Positions 53,891 to 62,257 of a stretch of 64,000 bases of DNA are shown in pieces. The notes under the pieces are model-generated. The model searched no databases and was not told the origin of the DNA. It saw only the letters and a list, made by a program, of their open reading frames with translations. The stretch spans positions 17,033 through 81,032 of the forward strand of contig CAZXCK010000004.1 of the NCBI GenBank assembly GCA_964639225.1. Reading direction: 5' to 3'. Each line of letters opens with the position of its first letter. Positions within the stretch are counted from its first letter, which is position 1. The stretch comes from CAZXCK01 sp964639225 (GTDB taxonomy: Bacteria > Chloroflexota > Anaerolineae > Aggregatilineales > Phototrophicaceae). The translations under genes were made by a program, and so were the position numbers.

Positions 53891-54277
53891 TCAGTAGATG
53901 CGTCCGATGCTGTCGTCGTTGTCCTGCGCGTTGCGTTCCGCGTGGATCACAATCTGATTCAGGTAATAGTTGATCTGGTAAATGGCATTCGCGGCGCGAT
54001 CCCGGCGGCGCTCGCGCAGGCGACTGTCGGTAATGGCGGACTGGAACAGGCTCAGGCTCTCGGCATAGAGCTGAAGCATGTTCTGGCCGATGGCGGTGTC
54101 CTGACCTTCGTCGTAATACTTAACCAGATCATACCATGCAAAGATGTAATCCCAGAACGTTTCGTCCTCAAGGTAGGCGTGGTACTTCTGGCTGAAATCG
54201 ACCTCACGAAAACGCGCGATAATCTGATCCTCGATGCGGCGGCGCTGCACGCCAGGGTCAAAGTGGTTCCGATCCAT
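53891..54277 (-). CDS. Unknown helical protein upstream of hydA
   Basis: A protein of 128 residues, all helical and rich in aromatic residues (KYHAYLEDETFWDYIFAWYDLVKYYDEG). It is preceded by GGGAG. No membrane segment, Cys or known motif. It is the first gene of an operon with hydA and dus (13-base gap). Its job may be in pyrimidine metabolism or simply shared regulation; I recognise no family. Confidence 0.7.
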   Translation of the reverse strand: MDRNHFDPGVQRRRIEDQIIARFREVDFSQKYHAYLEDETFWDYIFAWYDLVKYYDEGQDTAIGQNMLQLYAESLSLFQSAITDSRLRERRRDRAANAIYQINYYLNQIVIHAERNAQDNDDSIGRIY

Positions 54278-54377
54278 TCTGCTCCCGTTTCATCGGCTAA
54301 CAATACGTCATTTCCGCTGGCGATAATAACACAGTCATTGAGGCTGCGCACTATCTCACATCGCTGTTCTGCGGCGG

Positions 54378-55361
54378 TCAATCGTCCTGTGCGTCCCGCA
54401 GATCGTCCCAGCCATCGGCGACCATCCAGCCGCAGATGACCGGGCCGCCGTAGCGGTCGGGGATGGGCGGCACGTCATCGTCGGTGGGCAGGCCGTTGAA
54501 ACCACGCAGGTAGCCTTCGCGCCCGTCGATCTGGCGCCGGGCTGCTGGCGACAGATCGGCGTCGCCAACGGCGATGGCATGGATGTGGATGGGCGAGTTG
54601 GGATAAAGCTCGCCAGTGTCGCGCAGCCAGGCGGCGAAGCCAGCGATGCGCAGCGCCTCGATCATGCGCTCGATCTCGTCGTGCAGGATGCTCCAGTCGC
54701 GGAAATCACGCACGGAGAGGTCTACCGCGCCGCCGCCGTCGTGGGTGCCGAAGCTGGCCGCCACGCCGCCGGGATTGTAGCTACCCTGGGTGATGGCCTG
54801 CCGCAGATCGACGATGCCACCCTGCTCGCGGTAAAGGCGCTGGGCCTGGTCCAGCATGGCCAGCGTGCGCCGGTTGAGCGTGGCCCAGCCAATCTGCACG
54901 CGGCTGTAGTCATCGGGTGGGCGCAGGCAGCCTTCCGGCTCGATGAAACCGTCATCCAGGCGCACATAAGCCCGCTGGATGCCGTCCGCGCCGGTGATGA
55001 GGACCGGCTCGCCGCGCGGTTCCAGCCAGTAGGTTTCGGTGTTCGGGTCGCCTTCGGCCACCCACCCCGCCGACTCCTCAATCTGCCACCAGATGAAACC
55101 ATCACCGCAGCGCGGCCCATCGCTGACGGTGAAGGTAGTCCCCGGCGGCAGCACGTCCAGCCGGGCGCGCTGGGTGGTGGGTTCCGGGCGGATGTTCAAC
55201 TGTACGCTGGCCAGCGAGCGGGCGCGCTCGCCGGCTTGCAGGCGCGGTGCCAGGTAGCCGTCGAAGTCGGGCGGACACGCGTCATCGGCGGGGACGTCCT
55301 GGGCGGCCACCGGCAGTGCCAGCAGCGGCAGAATCAGCAGCAGAATCAGCACTCGTCTCAT
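54378..55361 (-). CDS. Exported protein with SH3b domain and M15-like peptidase fold
   Basis: A protein of 327 residues from the ATG at 55361, five bases after AGGAG. A signal peptide (to about residue 21) is followed by an SH3b-like domain (LASVQLNIRPEPTT, TFTVSDGPRCGDGFIWWQIE, GWVAEGD). The C-terminal half has ASFGTHDGGGAVDLS, matching the HxxxxxxD zinc motif of M15/VanY-type D-Ala-D-Ala peptidases, and later HIHAIAVGD with a third His. Probably a cell-wall or peptide hydrolase; the motif spacing is loose. Confidence 0.72.
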   Translation of the reverse strand: MRRVLILLLILPLLALPVAAQDVPADDACPPDFDGYLAPRLQAGERARSLASVQLNIRPEPTTQRARLDVLPPGTTFTVSDGPRCGDGFIWWQIEESAGWVAEGDPNTETYWLEPRGEPVLITGADGIQRAYVRLDDGFIEPEGCLRPPDDYSRVQIGWATLNRRTLAMLDQAQRLYREQGGIVDLRQAITQGSYNPGGVAASFGTHDGGGAVDLSVRDFRDWSILHDEIERMIEALRIAGFAAWLRDTGELYPNSPIHIHAIAVGDADLSPAARRQIDGREGYLRGFNGLPTDDDVPPIPDRYGGPVICGWMVADGWDDLRDAQDD

Positions 55362-55519
55362 CATATCTCCTCAGTTTGCCGGTCGTTCGCTCCCGTAGAA
55401 CATAGCACACAGGGACGCCCGCCGCAGCCGACGTTTGCAGGGTGCTTAATATACCATTCATCTGCCCATGCTAAACTCTGAGCGTAATCCTGAGTATGCA
55501 AACAAACAGGAGACACGTT

Positions 55520-57028
55520 ATGCCTGAAGAGAACAAAAGCCCCCTGGTTGTCATCGTCTCGAACCGGGGGCCGTTTTCGTTTGAAGCCCGGAAGAATGGT
55601 TCGTTCAGCTACCAGCGCGGCCAGGGGGGATTGGTCACGGCGCTGGCCGGGCTGATCCAGCATCATGAGGTGCTGTGGGTGGCCGTCGCACTGAGCAAAG
55701 GCGACGAGAAATGGGCAGCCGCCCACGACGGCAAAGCGCAGGAGATTGAGCGCACCCGGCTGCAACTGGTGCAGGTTCCGCGCAAAGCCTATAACCGCTA
55801 CTACAACCAGATTTCCAACCCGCTGCTGTGGTTTATCCAGCATCAGTTGTGGGAAGTACCCATCAAGCCGGACATCGACAAAGCCACCTGGGACGCCTGG
55901 CGCAGCGGTTACCTCGAGGTCAACCGGCGCATGGCCGAGGTCGTCGCCGAGAGCGTCAAAGACGTGGAACCCGACCGTCCGGTGATTATCTTTCCGCAGG
56001 ATTACCAGTTGTACATGGTGTCGCATTATCTGCGCGAGATGCTGGGCGAGCGCGTCCAGATTCAACCGTTTGTGCATATTCCCTGGCCCGGCCCGGACGC
56101 CTGGCGGCTATTGCCAGGCGAGATGCGCAACACCATCCTCGAAAGCCTGCTGCGGTCTGATCGGGTCGGCTTCCAGACCAAACGCGACGCCTTCAACTTT
56201 GTCCAGACCTGCCGTTTCTACCTCCAGGACGCTCATTCCTACGGCAGCCGCGACTCGATTGAATACAAAGGGCGCAAGGTCTACGCTAACGCCTACCCCA
56301 TCTCCATCGACGTCGATAAAGTGTCAATGCTGGCCGAGGAACCCCAGACGCACCTGCTCAAAGATCGGATGATGAGCATTGTAGGCGACAAAAAGATGAT
56401 TCTGCGCGTGGACCGCATCGAGCCGAGCAAGAACATTCTGCGCGGTTTACAGGCGTTTCGTTCGCTGCTGGAAACGCATCCGCAGCACCGGAGCAAGGTA
56501 CAGATGATGATGCTGCTGGTGCCGTCGCGCATGGAAGTCGATGAGTATCAGAGTTATCTGCAGGCGGTCATGGCCGAGGCCGGTATGATTAACGCCGAAT
56601 TCAGCGACGCCTTCTGGGAACCGGTGCGCGTCATCATGGGCGACAATTACTCGCGGGCCATTGCCGCCTTCCAGATGTACGACGTGCTGCTGGTGAATCC
56701 GATTGCGGACGGTATGAATCTGGTGGCAAAAGAGGGCGCGCTCGTCAACCAGCGGGACGGCGTCCTGCTGCTGTCCGAACACGCCGGGGCTTTCTATGAA
56801 TTAGGCGACCACGCCCTGACGGTCAATCCGTTCGACATTCACTCCACCGCCGAGGCCATGCACCACGCTCTCACCATGCCAGCAGACGAACGCGCACGCC
56901 GGGCGCGGGCGCTGCGCCGTCAGGTACACGGTGCCGGGGTCCGGGAATGGTTTAACACTCAGCTTGAGGACGCTTTACGCGCCCTGAGCAACCAGGACAA
57001 AAACTCCTCGACGCCCTCAACACCCTGA
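55520..57028 (+). CDS. otsA: Trehalose-6-phosphate synthase-like glycosyltransferase (GT20)
   Basis: A protein of 502 residues from the ATG at 55520 (AGGAGA upstream). It joins glucose from a nucleotide sugar to glucose 6-phosphate. N-terminal IVSNRGPFSF, GGLVTALAGL, FPQDYQLYMVSHYLRE, HIPWPGPDAWRLLP, RVDRIEPSKNILRG and DGMNLVAKEGALVN are the GT20 landmarks, although several differ from E. coli OtsA (for example IPWPGPDAW, RIEPSKN). Its 3' end overlaps the convergent otsB by 70 bases. Confidence 0.9.
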   Translation: MPEENKSPLVVIVSNRGPFSFEARKNGSFSYQRGQGGLVTALAGLIQHHEVLWVAVALSKGDEKWAAAHDGKAQEIERTRLQLVQVPRKAYNRYYNQISNPLLWFIQHQLWEVPIKPDIDKATWDAWRSGYLEVNRRMAEVVAESVKDVEPDRPVIIFPQDYQLYMVSHYLREMLGERVQIQPFVHIPWPGPDAWRLLPGEMRNTILESLLRSDRVGFQTKRDAFNFVQTCRFYLQDAHSYGSRDSIEYKGRKVYANAYPISIDVDKVSMLAEEPQTHLLKDRMMSIVGDKKMILRVDRIEPSKNILRGLQAFRSLLETHPQHRSKVQMMMLLVPSRMEVDEYQSYLQAVMAEAGMINAEFSDAFWEPVRVIMGDNYSRAIAAFQMYDVLLVNPIADGMNLVAKEGALVNQRDGVLLLSEHAGAFYELGDHALTVNPFDIHSTAEAMHHALTMPADERARRARALRRQVHGAGVREWFNTQLEDALRALSNQDKNSSTPSTP

Positions 57029-57771
57029 ACAATCAGATCGGCGTTCTCGCGGACGGCGTCCGGCGTCTCCGGCGAATCCACGCCCAGACTGATGGCGTAG
57101 CATTCATTGTTTATGCGCAGCCGGCGCGCCGCCCGCATCGCGTCGACATCGGTGGTGTCGTCACCGATGAACACCAGGCCGTGCAGGTCGTACTCGCGGG
57201 CCAGGGTCTCCAGGGCGGTCCCCTTGTTCAGGCTGATGCCAGGCCGAACCTCAAAGACCATACGACCCTCGTGGAAACTCAGGTCGTGGTTGTAGCACAG
57301 GTTTTTGATCGTTGGGCGCAGCTTCTCGCCCATCGCCTGCGGATCCTCGGCCTGGCGGTAGTGGACCGACAGCGACACGTATTTATCTTCGATAATTACG
57401 CCGGGCAGGTGCATGTTCTGGAGTTTACCCATCACCTCGTCGATCTTCGGGCGAAAGCGGCGCACTTCGGGCAGGATATCGACTTCCCTGCCCTGCATAC
57501 GCTCCATGCCATGATTGCCAATGTAGAGCACACCCGGCACATCGACCATCTTATATGCGTCGGCGGCGGCACGACCAGAAACAGCGGCCACAACGTCCAG
57601 ATGCCGGAGCAGTTTACCGAGTAGATGCTTGTTCCTCTCGGTGACGCGAGCATCGGCGGGCGTATCGGCGATGTGACTCAACGTGCCATCAATGTCAACA
57701 ATCAAACCCAGGCGCGGCTTTTGAATCAGTGCGTACAAATCAGTTGAAACAGCGGTTGTCCAGTTATTCAT
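56959..57771 (-). CDS. otsB: Trehalose-6-phosphate phosphatase
   Basis: A HAD-family phosphatase of 270 residues. DIDGTLS gives the nucleophile (Asp26) and acid (Asp28); NHGMERMQG, VEDKYVSLSVHYRQAE-like region, VFEVRPGISLNKGTAL and FIGDDTTDVDAM complete the active site. It removes phosphate from the OtsA product. It starts at ATG 57771, behind GGGGGTGAG. It is convergent with otsA and shares its last 70 bases with the end of that gene. Confidence 0.94.
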   Translation of the reverse strand: MNNWTTAVSTDLYALIQKPRLGLIVDIDGTLSHIADTPADARVTERNKHLLGKLLRHLDVVAAVSGRAAADAYKMVDVPGVLYIGNHGMERMQGREVDILPEVRRFRPKIDEVMGKLQNMHLPGVIIEDKYVSLSVHYRQAEDPQAMGEKLRPTIKNLCYNHDLSFHEGRMVFEVRPGISLNKGTALETLAREYDLHGLVFIGDDTTDVDAMRAARRLRINNECYAISLGVDSPETPDAVRENADLIVQGVEGVEEFLSWLLRARKASSS

Positions 57772-57774
57772 CAC

Positions 57775-57876
57775 CTCACCCCCATTAACTCACCATCAAC
57801 ACATATCTGCTTACCCTTATTTTAACTTATTCTGAGCTAAAATATATCTATTGAACAGACCAATCAGGGTAAATTC
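57775..57876. promoter_or_regulatory. AT-rich divergent promoter region (otsB / J-domain gene)
   Basis: The gap is far more A/T-rich than its surroundings. On the plus strand TTTAAC (57821-57826) and TATATC (57843-57848), 16 bases apart, are a possible promoter. No single clear minus-strand promoter was seen. Confidence 0.35.
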
Positions 57877-58626
57877 GTGAGAGTTGAAACCTATTATGTC
57901 AGCGCGCAGCTCGTCCACGAGCTACAGGCCAGCGATACGGTGCGACGTATCATCGCTGACGGCGGTGACATCATCCACCTGGAGTTGTTCGACGGGCAGC
58001 CGCTGATGATCTACCTGATCGAGAGCCATATACCGCTCTACGAAATCAGAAATATCCTCACCGCCAACGGCGACAACGGCAACCATTCGCTGTTCATCCT
58101 GTGGAGCGATCTACTGCTGCCGGGGCATGGGCGGCTTTACCAGCCGGAAGACTGGCATCTGGGGCTAATGGCACTCTACGGCGACCGCGTCTACGGCTAC
58201 GAGATTTACCAGCAGCATGTGTATATCTACCCGGTACACTTCGAGCGTCTGCCGGGCACCACACAGTGCCGCATCCATCATGGCGAGCCGATCGACGTAG
58301 CCGCGCTGCGCTGCCAGCGGATCGTAACCGATGTGCCCGGTTTACAGGGTGAGTGGTTTGTGGCGGATTTCAACGGCGCGCCGCATGAAGCGCACCGCCA
58401 GCGTGCGGAGAACGCTGGCCAGCCTTACGCCAGCGCCCTGGCCGAATATTACGCCCTGCTGCAAATCGAGCCGAGCACGGAGCGCGACACGGTCAAACGG
58501 GCTTACCGCCGGTTGGCGCGTCGTTACCATCCCGACGTCAACGATGGCGACGCCAGCGCCACTCGGCGCATGCAGCAGATCAATCACGCCTACCGTGTCA
58601 TCATGCGCGCACTCGATGAAACATAA
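57877..58626 (+). CDS. Protein with C-terminal J-domain
   Basis: A protein of 249 residues from a GTG after CAGGGT. Residues 1-180 are unrecognised, with mixed strands and helices (IIHLELFDGQPLMIYLIES, RVYGYEIYQQHVYIYPV). Residues 190-245 are a J-domain (YYALLQIEPSTERDTVKRAYRRLARRYHPDVNDGD, with the HPD at the helix II/III turn). J-domains stimulate Hsp70 ATPase. The C-terminal location is reversed compared with DnaJ. The N-terminal part may bring substrates. Confidence 0.82.
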   Translation: MRVETYYVSAQLVHELQASDTVRRIIADGGDIIHLELFDGQPLMIYLIESHIPLYEIRNILTANGDNGNHSLFILWSDLLLPGHGRLYQPEDWHLGLMALYGDRVYGYEIYQQHVYIYPVHFERLPGTTQCRIHHGEPIDVAALRCQRIVTDVPGLQGEWFVADFNGAPHEAHRQRAENAGQPYASALAEYYALLQIEPSTERDTVKRAYRRLARRYHPDVNDGDASATRRMQQINHAYRVIMRALDET

Positions 58627-58652
58627 GCCTCAGCAAGCCCGGCGCGCTTTGC

Positions 58653-60698
58653 TTATTGACGCTCCTGCTGTGGATCGTTGCCAATCTCGCGGATGAAGCT
58701 CTCGGTCAGTTCACCGTCTTCTGTGAGTCGGATCGAGTCGCTGCGTTTGGCTTTCTGCTCGTCGTCATCGTAGAACAGGTCGGCGTCGTTTTTGCGCTTG
58801 GCACTGGACGGTCCCAGCCCGGCCAGATCGCGCTCGCGTTCGATTTCACGCTGGATGGCGCGATCTTTAGCGTGGCTGCCCATCACCATATTCACCAGCA
58901 GCACGATGGCGTGAATCAGCACGGTGACAGCCATAATCATCCCGAAGATCATGGGGATGGTCGAGTCGGTGACGATGGTCCAGGGGTCGCCAGCGCGGAG
59001 CGAAGCCTCGTACAGCACATCGGAGATCGGGCCCCAGGCGATGAACACCGCCGCTGTGACCATCACCGCCGAGATGGCATGCGAGAAGAATTCAGCGCGC
59101 TGGTTATAGCGATTGTCAACCTGCTTACGGATTTTCTTGTAGGCACGGTGGTCGATGGTCTGCGGCCAGTCCAGACCATGACGCGCTTCCAGCGCCAGCT
59201 TCAGGTCGCGGCGGCGACTCACCAATCGCTGGCCCGAATTGTAGAACACCTTGATACCGTGCGAAATCAGCCCGGTGCCCCACATCAACGCCACCACCAG
59301 CGCATAGTTGAGCGTCGCCAGCGGACCCAGATAATCCAGGCCGACAGCCTGCACCAGTTCCGAGGCCGGGTCGTTGAGGGCTGTGGCCAGCCCCGACTGG
59401 ACCTGCCCCTGCGTGGCGAACAGCGCGGCGACAACCACCGTGTAAATGATGCCATGAAAAAGCAGCCCGCGCTGTTCTTCGATACGCTGCTGGGCGCGGC
59501 GGCGAATCGACTCGTCGCCGAGTCCCCAATCCTGGTCGATCACACGGATGGCTTTAACACGACGCTGGTACTCGCGGGCCTGCGGGTCTTTGGACTCGGA
59601 GATTGCACCCTGGACCTCGCTGGCTACACCACGCACACCCTCGGCGATGTCCTGAACGATGTCGCGCTGCTGAATTTCAGTGCGCACATCTTCCACCACC
59701 GATTTCACCCGCCCACTCACCTGCCGCAGCAGTTCGTCCCACGAGGCGGGCTGGGCGGCCTCTCCGGTTGGTGATGGGATGCTGACGTATTTGCCGCCGC
59801 CGGGCGTATGTTCGCTGATTTGCGGCGCGCGGGCAACAGCCACGCTCAACCGGTTGTCGTCCAGTTGGGTGAGGCCGGTGGCCTGCACCGCTTCTTCAAA
59901 GGCCTGCATCAGCGCGGCGGCGGTGGGAAAGCGTTCGGCGGGGACTTTGGCCAGCGCACGGGTGAACACGGAGTCAATCTGCGGCGGCAGTTCCGGGTTC
60001 AGTTCCGATGGCAGCGGCGGCGCGGCGTTGAGGTGCTTGTGGATGATGGCGAAAGCCGAATCACCGGTGAAAGGCACGCGCCCGGTCACCTGCTCGTAGA
60101 GCACGCAGGCCAGCGAATACAGGTCTGTACGACCGTCCAGGCCGGCCTGCCCCTGCGCCTGCTCTGGCGAGATGTAATGCGGCGTGCCCAACATCATATC
60201 GCTGCTCATCGTCGATTCCGCGCTGAGCGCCACACGGGCCAGGCCAAAATCGGTCAGGTAAGCGTTGCCGCTGCTGTCGATGATGATGTTGGACGGCTTA
60301 ACATCGCGGTGCAGGATGCCTTCTTCGTGGGCATAGGTCAGCGCCTCAGCCACACGGCCCATCATGCCGCGAATCTCATCCAGGGACAGCAGGCGTTCGG
60401 CCATCACCTCCTTGAGCGTGCGCCCGTCGATGAACTTCATCACCAGATAGGGACGCCCTTCATGGCTGTCATAATCGTATACAGGGACAATGGCACGGTG
60501 ATCCAGCCGGGCCACGATGCGCGCCTCACGCTGAAAACGAGCGAGGAAAGCGGCATCCGCTGCGTAATTCTGGTGCATAAGCTTAATGGCGACGTAGCGA
60601 TCCAGTTTGCGCTGGTAGGCTTTGTAGACGGTCGCCATGCCGCCAGCGCCTACCTGCTCGACGACCTCATACGGGCCGATTCGTTCCAGTCCGGTCAT
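58653..60698 (-). CDS. Membrane Ser/Thr protein kinase A with 2TM tail
   Basis: A protein of 681 residues. A Hanks-type kinase domain (10-275) has GAGGMATVY, Lys39, HRD (130-132), DFG (150-152) and GTPHYISPEQA. The linker (275-400) contains a long acidic and Gln-rich stretch (VEDVRTEIQQRD). At 415-470 and 545-600 are paired membrane segments. The tail ends in RLTEDGELTESFI, shared with the other two kinases. No PASTA domain. It is the last and longest of three tandem paralogues; 37 bases separate it from kinase B. Confidence 0.92.
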   Translation of the reverse strand: MTGLERIGPYEVVEQVGAGGMATVYKAYQRKLDRYVAIKLMHQNYAADAAFLARFQREARIVARLDHRAIVPVYDYDSHEGRPYLVMKFIDGRTLKEVMAERLLSLDEIRGMMGRVAEALTYAHEEGILHRDVKPSNIIIDSSGNAYLTDFGLARVALSAESTMSSDMMLGTPHYISPEQAQGQAGLDGRTDLYSLACVLYEQVTGRVPFTGDSAFAIIHKHLNAAPPLPSELNPELPPQIDSVFTRALAKVPAERFPTAAALMQAFEEAVQATGLTQLDDNRLSVAVARAPQISEHTPGGGKYVSIPSPTGEAAQPASWDELLRQVSGRVKSVVEDVRTEIQQRDIVQDIAEGVRGVASEVQGAISESKDPQAREYQRRVKAIRVIDQDWGLGDESIRRRAQQRIEEQRGLLFHGIIYTVVVAALFATQGQVQSGLATALNDPASELVQAVGLDYLGPLATLNYALVVALMWGTGLISHGIKVFYNSGQRLVSRRRDLKLALEARHGLDWPQTIDHRAYKKIRKQVDNRYNQRAEFFSHAISAVMVTAAVFIAWGPISDVLYEASLRAGDPWTIVTDSTIPMIFGMIMAVTVLIHAIVLLVNMVMGSHAKDRAIQREIERERDLAGLGPSSAKRKNDADLFYDDDEQKAKRSDSIRLTEDGELTESFIREIGNDPQQERQ

Positions 60699-60735
60699 GG
60701 TATGCTGCTCCGTTCAACGACCAGAGCGACCCGCC

Positions 60736-62220
60736 TCAACGCCGATCACTACGCCGGTCGCCTTCGTCCAGTTCATCGATGAAGCTCTGGGTAAATTCGC
60801 CATCATCGCGCAGGCGAACTCGCGGCGGTTCGCGGTCCTCGTTTTTGCGTTTATCAAAATCATCTTCCAGGTCGTTATAGTAACGCTGGCGCTCGCGCTC
60901 GATCTCGCGGGCGATGACCGCTTCCTGGCGGGTCGCCCCCGGCCCGTACTTGTGATAATAATCCCAGGCCTGGGCGAACAGCCCGATCCCCCAGAAAAAC
61001 GCCACCCAGGGGTTCCAGCCCAGAATAAAAGCGTTGACGAAAAAGTAGATCGCCGCGTGAATCACCAACCCCTGGAGTTCTTCCTGGCGCTTCTTGATGC
61101 GTTTTTCAACGCGCTGGCGCAGCTTCCGCTCTTCCTGGTCGGCTGTGTTGATATGTACTTCGCGGTTCTTGCGTTTGCGGCCCTTCTCATGCGCCGACTT
61201 ACTCGCTTCTTTGAGGGTTTCGGGGTCGAAATCCTGGAAGGCCTCGCGGATCTGGCCGCCGATCTCCTGTCCCAGCGCGGCCATCTCGCGACCCAGTTCG
61301 GCCAGACCATAAGGATCGCTGTCTTTTTTGCTGACGGGGCGGCGCTCCTGCGGCGTGCGGTCGCCTTTGGGGTCAATCTGGCGCGGCGGCGCGGCGATCT
61401 GCCGGCCACTGACGGCCTCGCGGTACGCTTCAGCCAGTTCGATGGGCGTGCTATAGCGTTCCTCACGTTTTTTGGCGAGTGCCTTGAGCAGCACTGCCTC
61501 GACAGCGGGCGTGACATCCGGGTTAAATTCGCGCGGGGGTGGTGGCGACGCCGTCAGGTGACTGTGGATGATGCCGTAAGACGTATCGCCGACGAACGGC
61601 ACGCGCCCGGTCACCAGTTCGTAGAGTACGATGCCCAGCGAGTAAACATCGGTGCGAGCGTCCAGGTCGGTCTCGCCGCGCGCCTGCTCCGGCGAAATGT
61701 AATGCGGTGTACCCAGCATCACGTCGGCGCTCATGGTCGATTCGCCGCTGTGAACGGCGCGGGCCAGACCAAAATCGGTCAGGTAGGGTTCGCCGCGCAT
61801 ATCCAGCAGAATGTTCGACGGTTTAATATCGCGGTGGAGTACGCCCTGCTCATGAGCGTATTGCAACGCTTCCCCTACCCGGCTGATGATCTTCAGCACG
61901 TCGTCCGGGTAAAGCGGACCGTCGTTGAGTACTCGCTTGAGGGTAACTCCCTCGATAAACTTCATGACCAGATACGGCTGGCCGTTGTGATCGTCGTAAT
62001 CGTAGATGGGGACAATGTGCGCATGGTCCAGCCGGGCCACAATGCGCGCCTCGCGCTCAAAGCGTGACAGAAAGTTGGCTTCCTGTGCATAATTGCGGTG
62101 CATCAGCTTGATGGCGACGAAGCGATCCAGTTTGGGCTGGTAGGCTTTGTAGACGGTCGCCATGCCACCCGCCCCGATCTGCTCGGCGATCTCATATTGC
62201 CCGATGGTTTCAACAGTCAC
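60736..62220 (-). CDS. Membrane Ser/Thr protein kinase B with 2TM tail
   Basis: A protein of 494 residues. Kinase domain 8-270: GAGGMATVY, Lys38, HRD (129-131), DFG (149-151), GTPHYISPEQA. The region after is Lys/Arg/Glu-rich, then two membrane segments (about 390-440) and a coiled coil with a run of Arg and Glu residues. It ends VRLRDDGEFTQSFI, like its neighbours. It lies between kinases A and C, with short gaps, and is presumably cotranscribed from the promoter near 63.97 kb. Confidence 0.92.
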   Translation of the reverse strand: MTVETIGQYEIAEQIGAGGMATVYKAYQPKLDRFVAIKLMHRNYAQEANFLSRFEREARIVARLDHAHIVPIYDYDDHNGQPYLVMKFIEGVTLKRVLNDGPLYPDDVLKIISRVGEALQYAHEQGVLHRDIKPSNILLDMRGEPYLTDFGLARAVHSGESTMSADVMLGTPHYISPEQARGETDLDARTDVYSLGIVLYELVTGRVPFVGDTSYGIIHSHLTASPPPPREFNPDVTPAVEAVLLKALAKKREERYSTPIELAEAYREAVSGRQIAAPPRQIDPKGDRTPQERRPVSKKDSDPYGLAELGREMAALGQEIGGQIREAFQDFDPETLKEASKSAHEKGRKRKNREVHINTADQEERKLRQRVEKRIKKRQEELQGLVIHAAIYFFVNAFILGWNPWVAFFWGIGLFAQAWDYYHKYGPGATRQEAVIAREIERERQRYYNDLEDDFDKRKNEDREPPRVRLRDDGEFTQSFIDELDEGDRRSDRR

Positions 62221-62257
62221 AATAATCGTCCCTTATAAAGTGCGTCATCATACCCGG

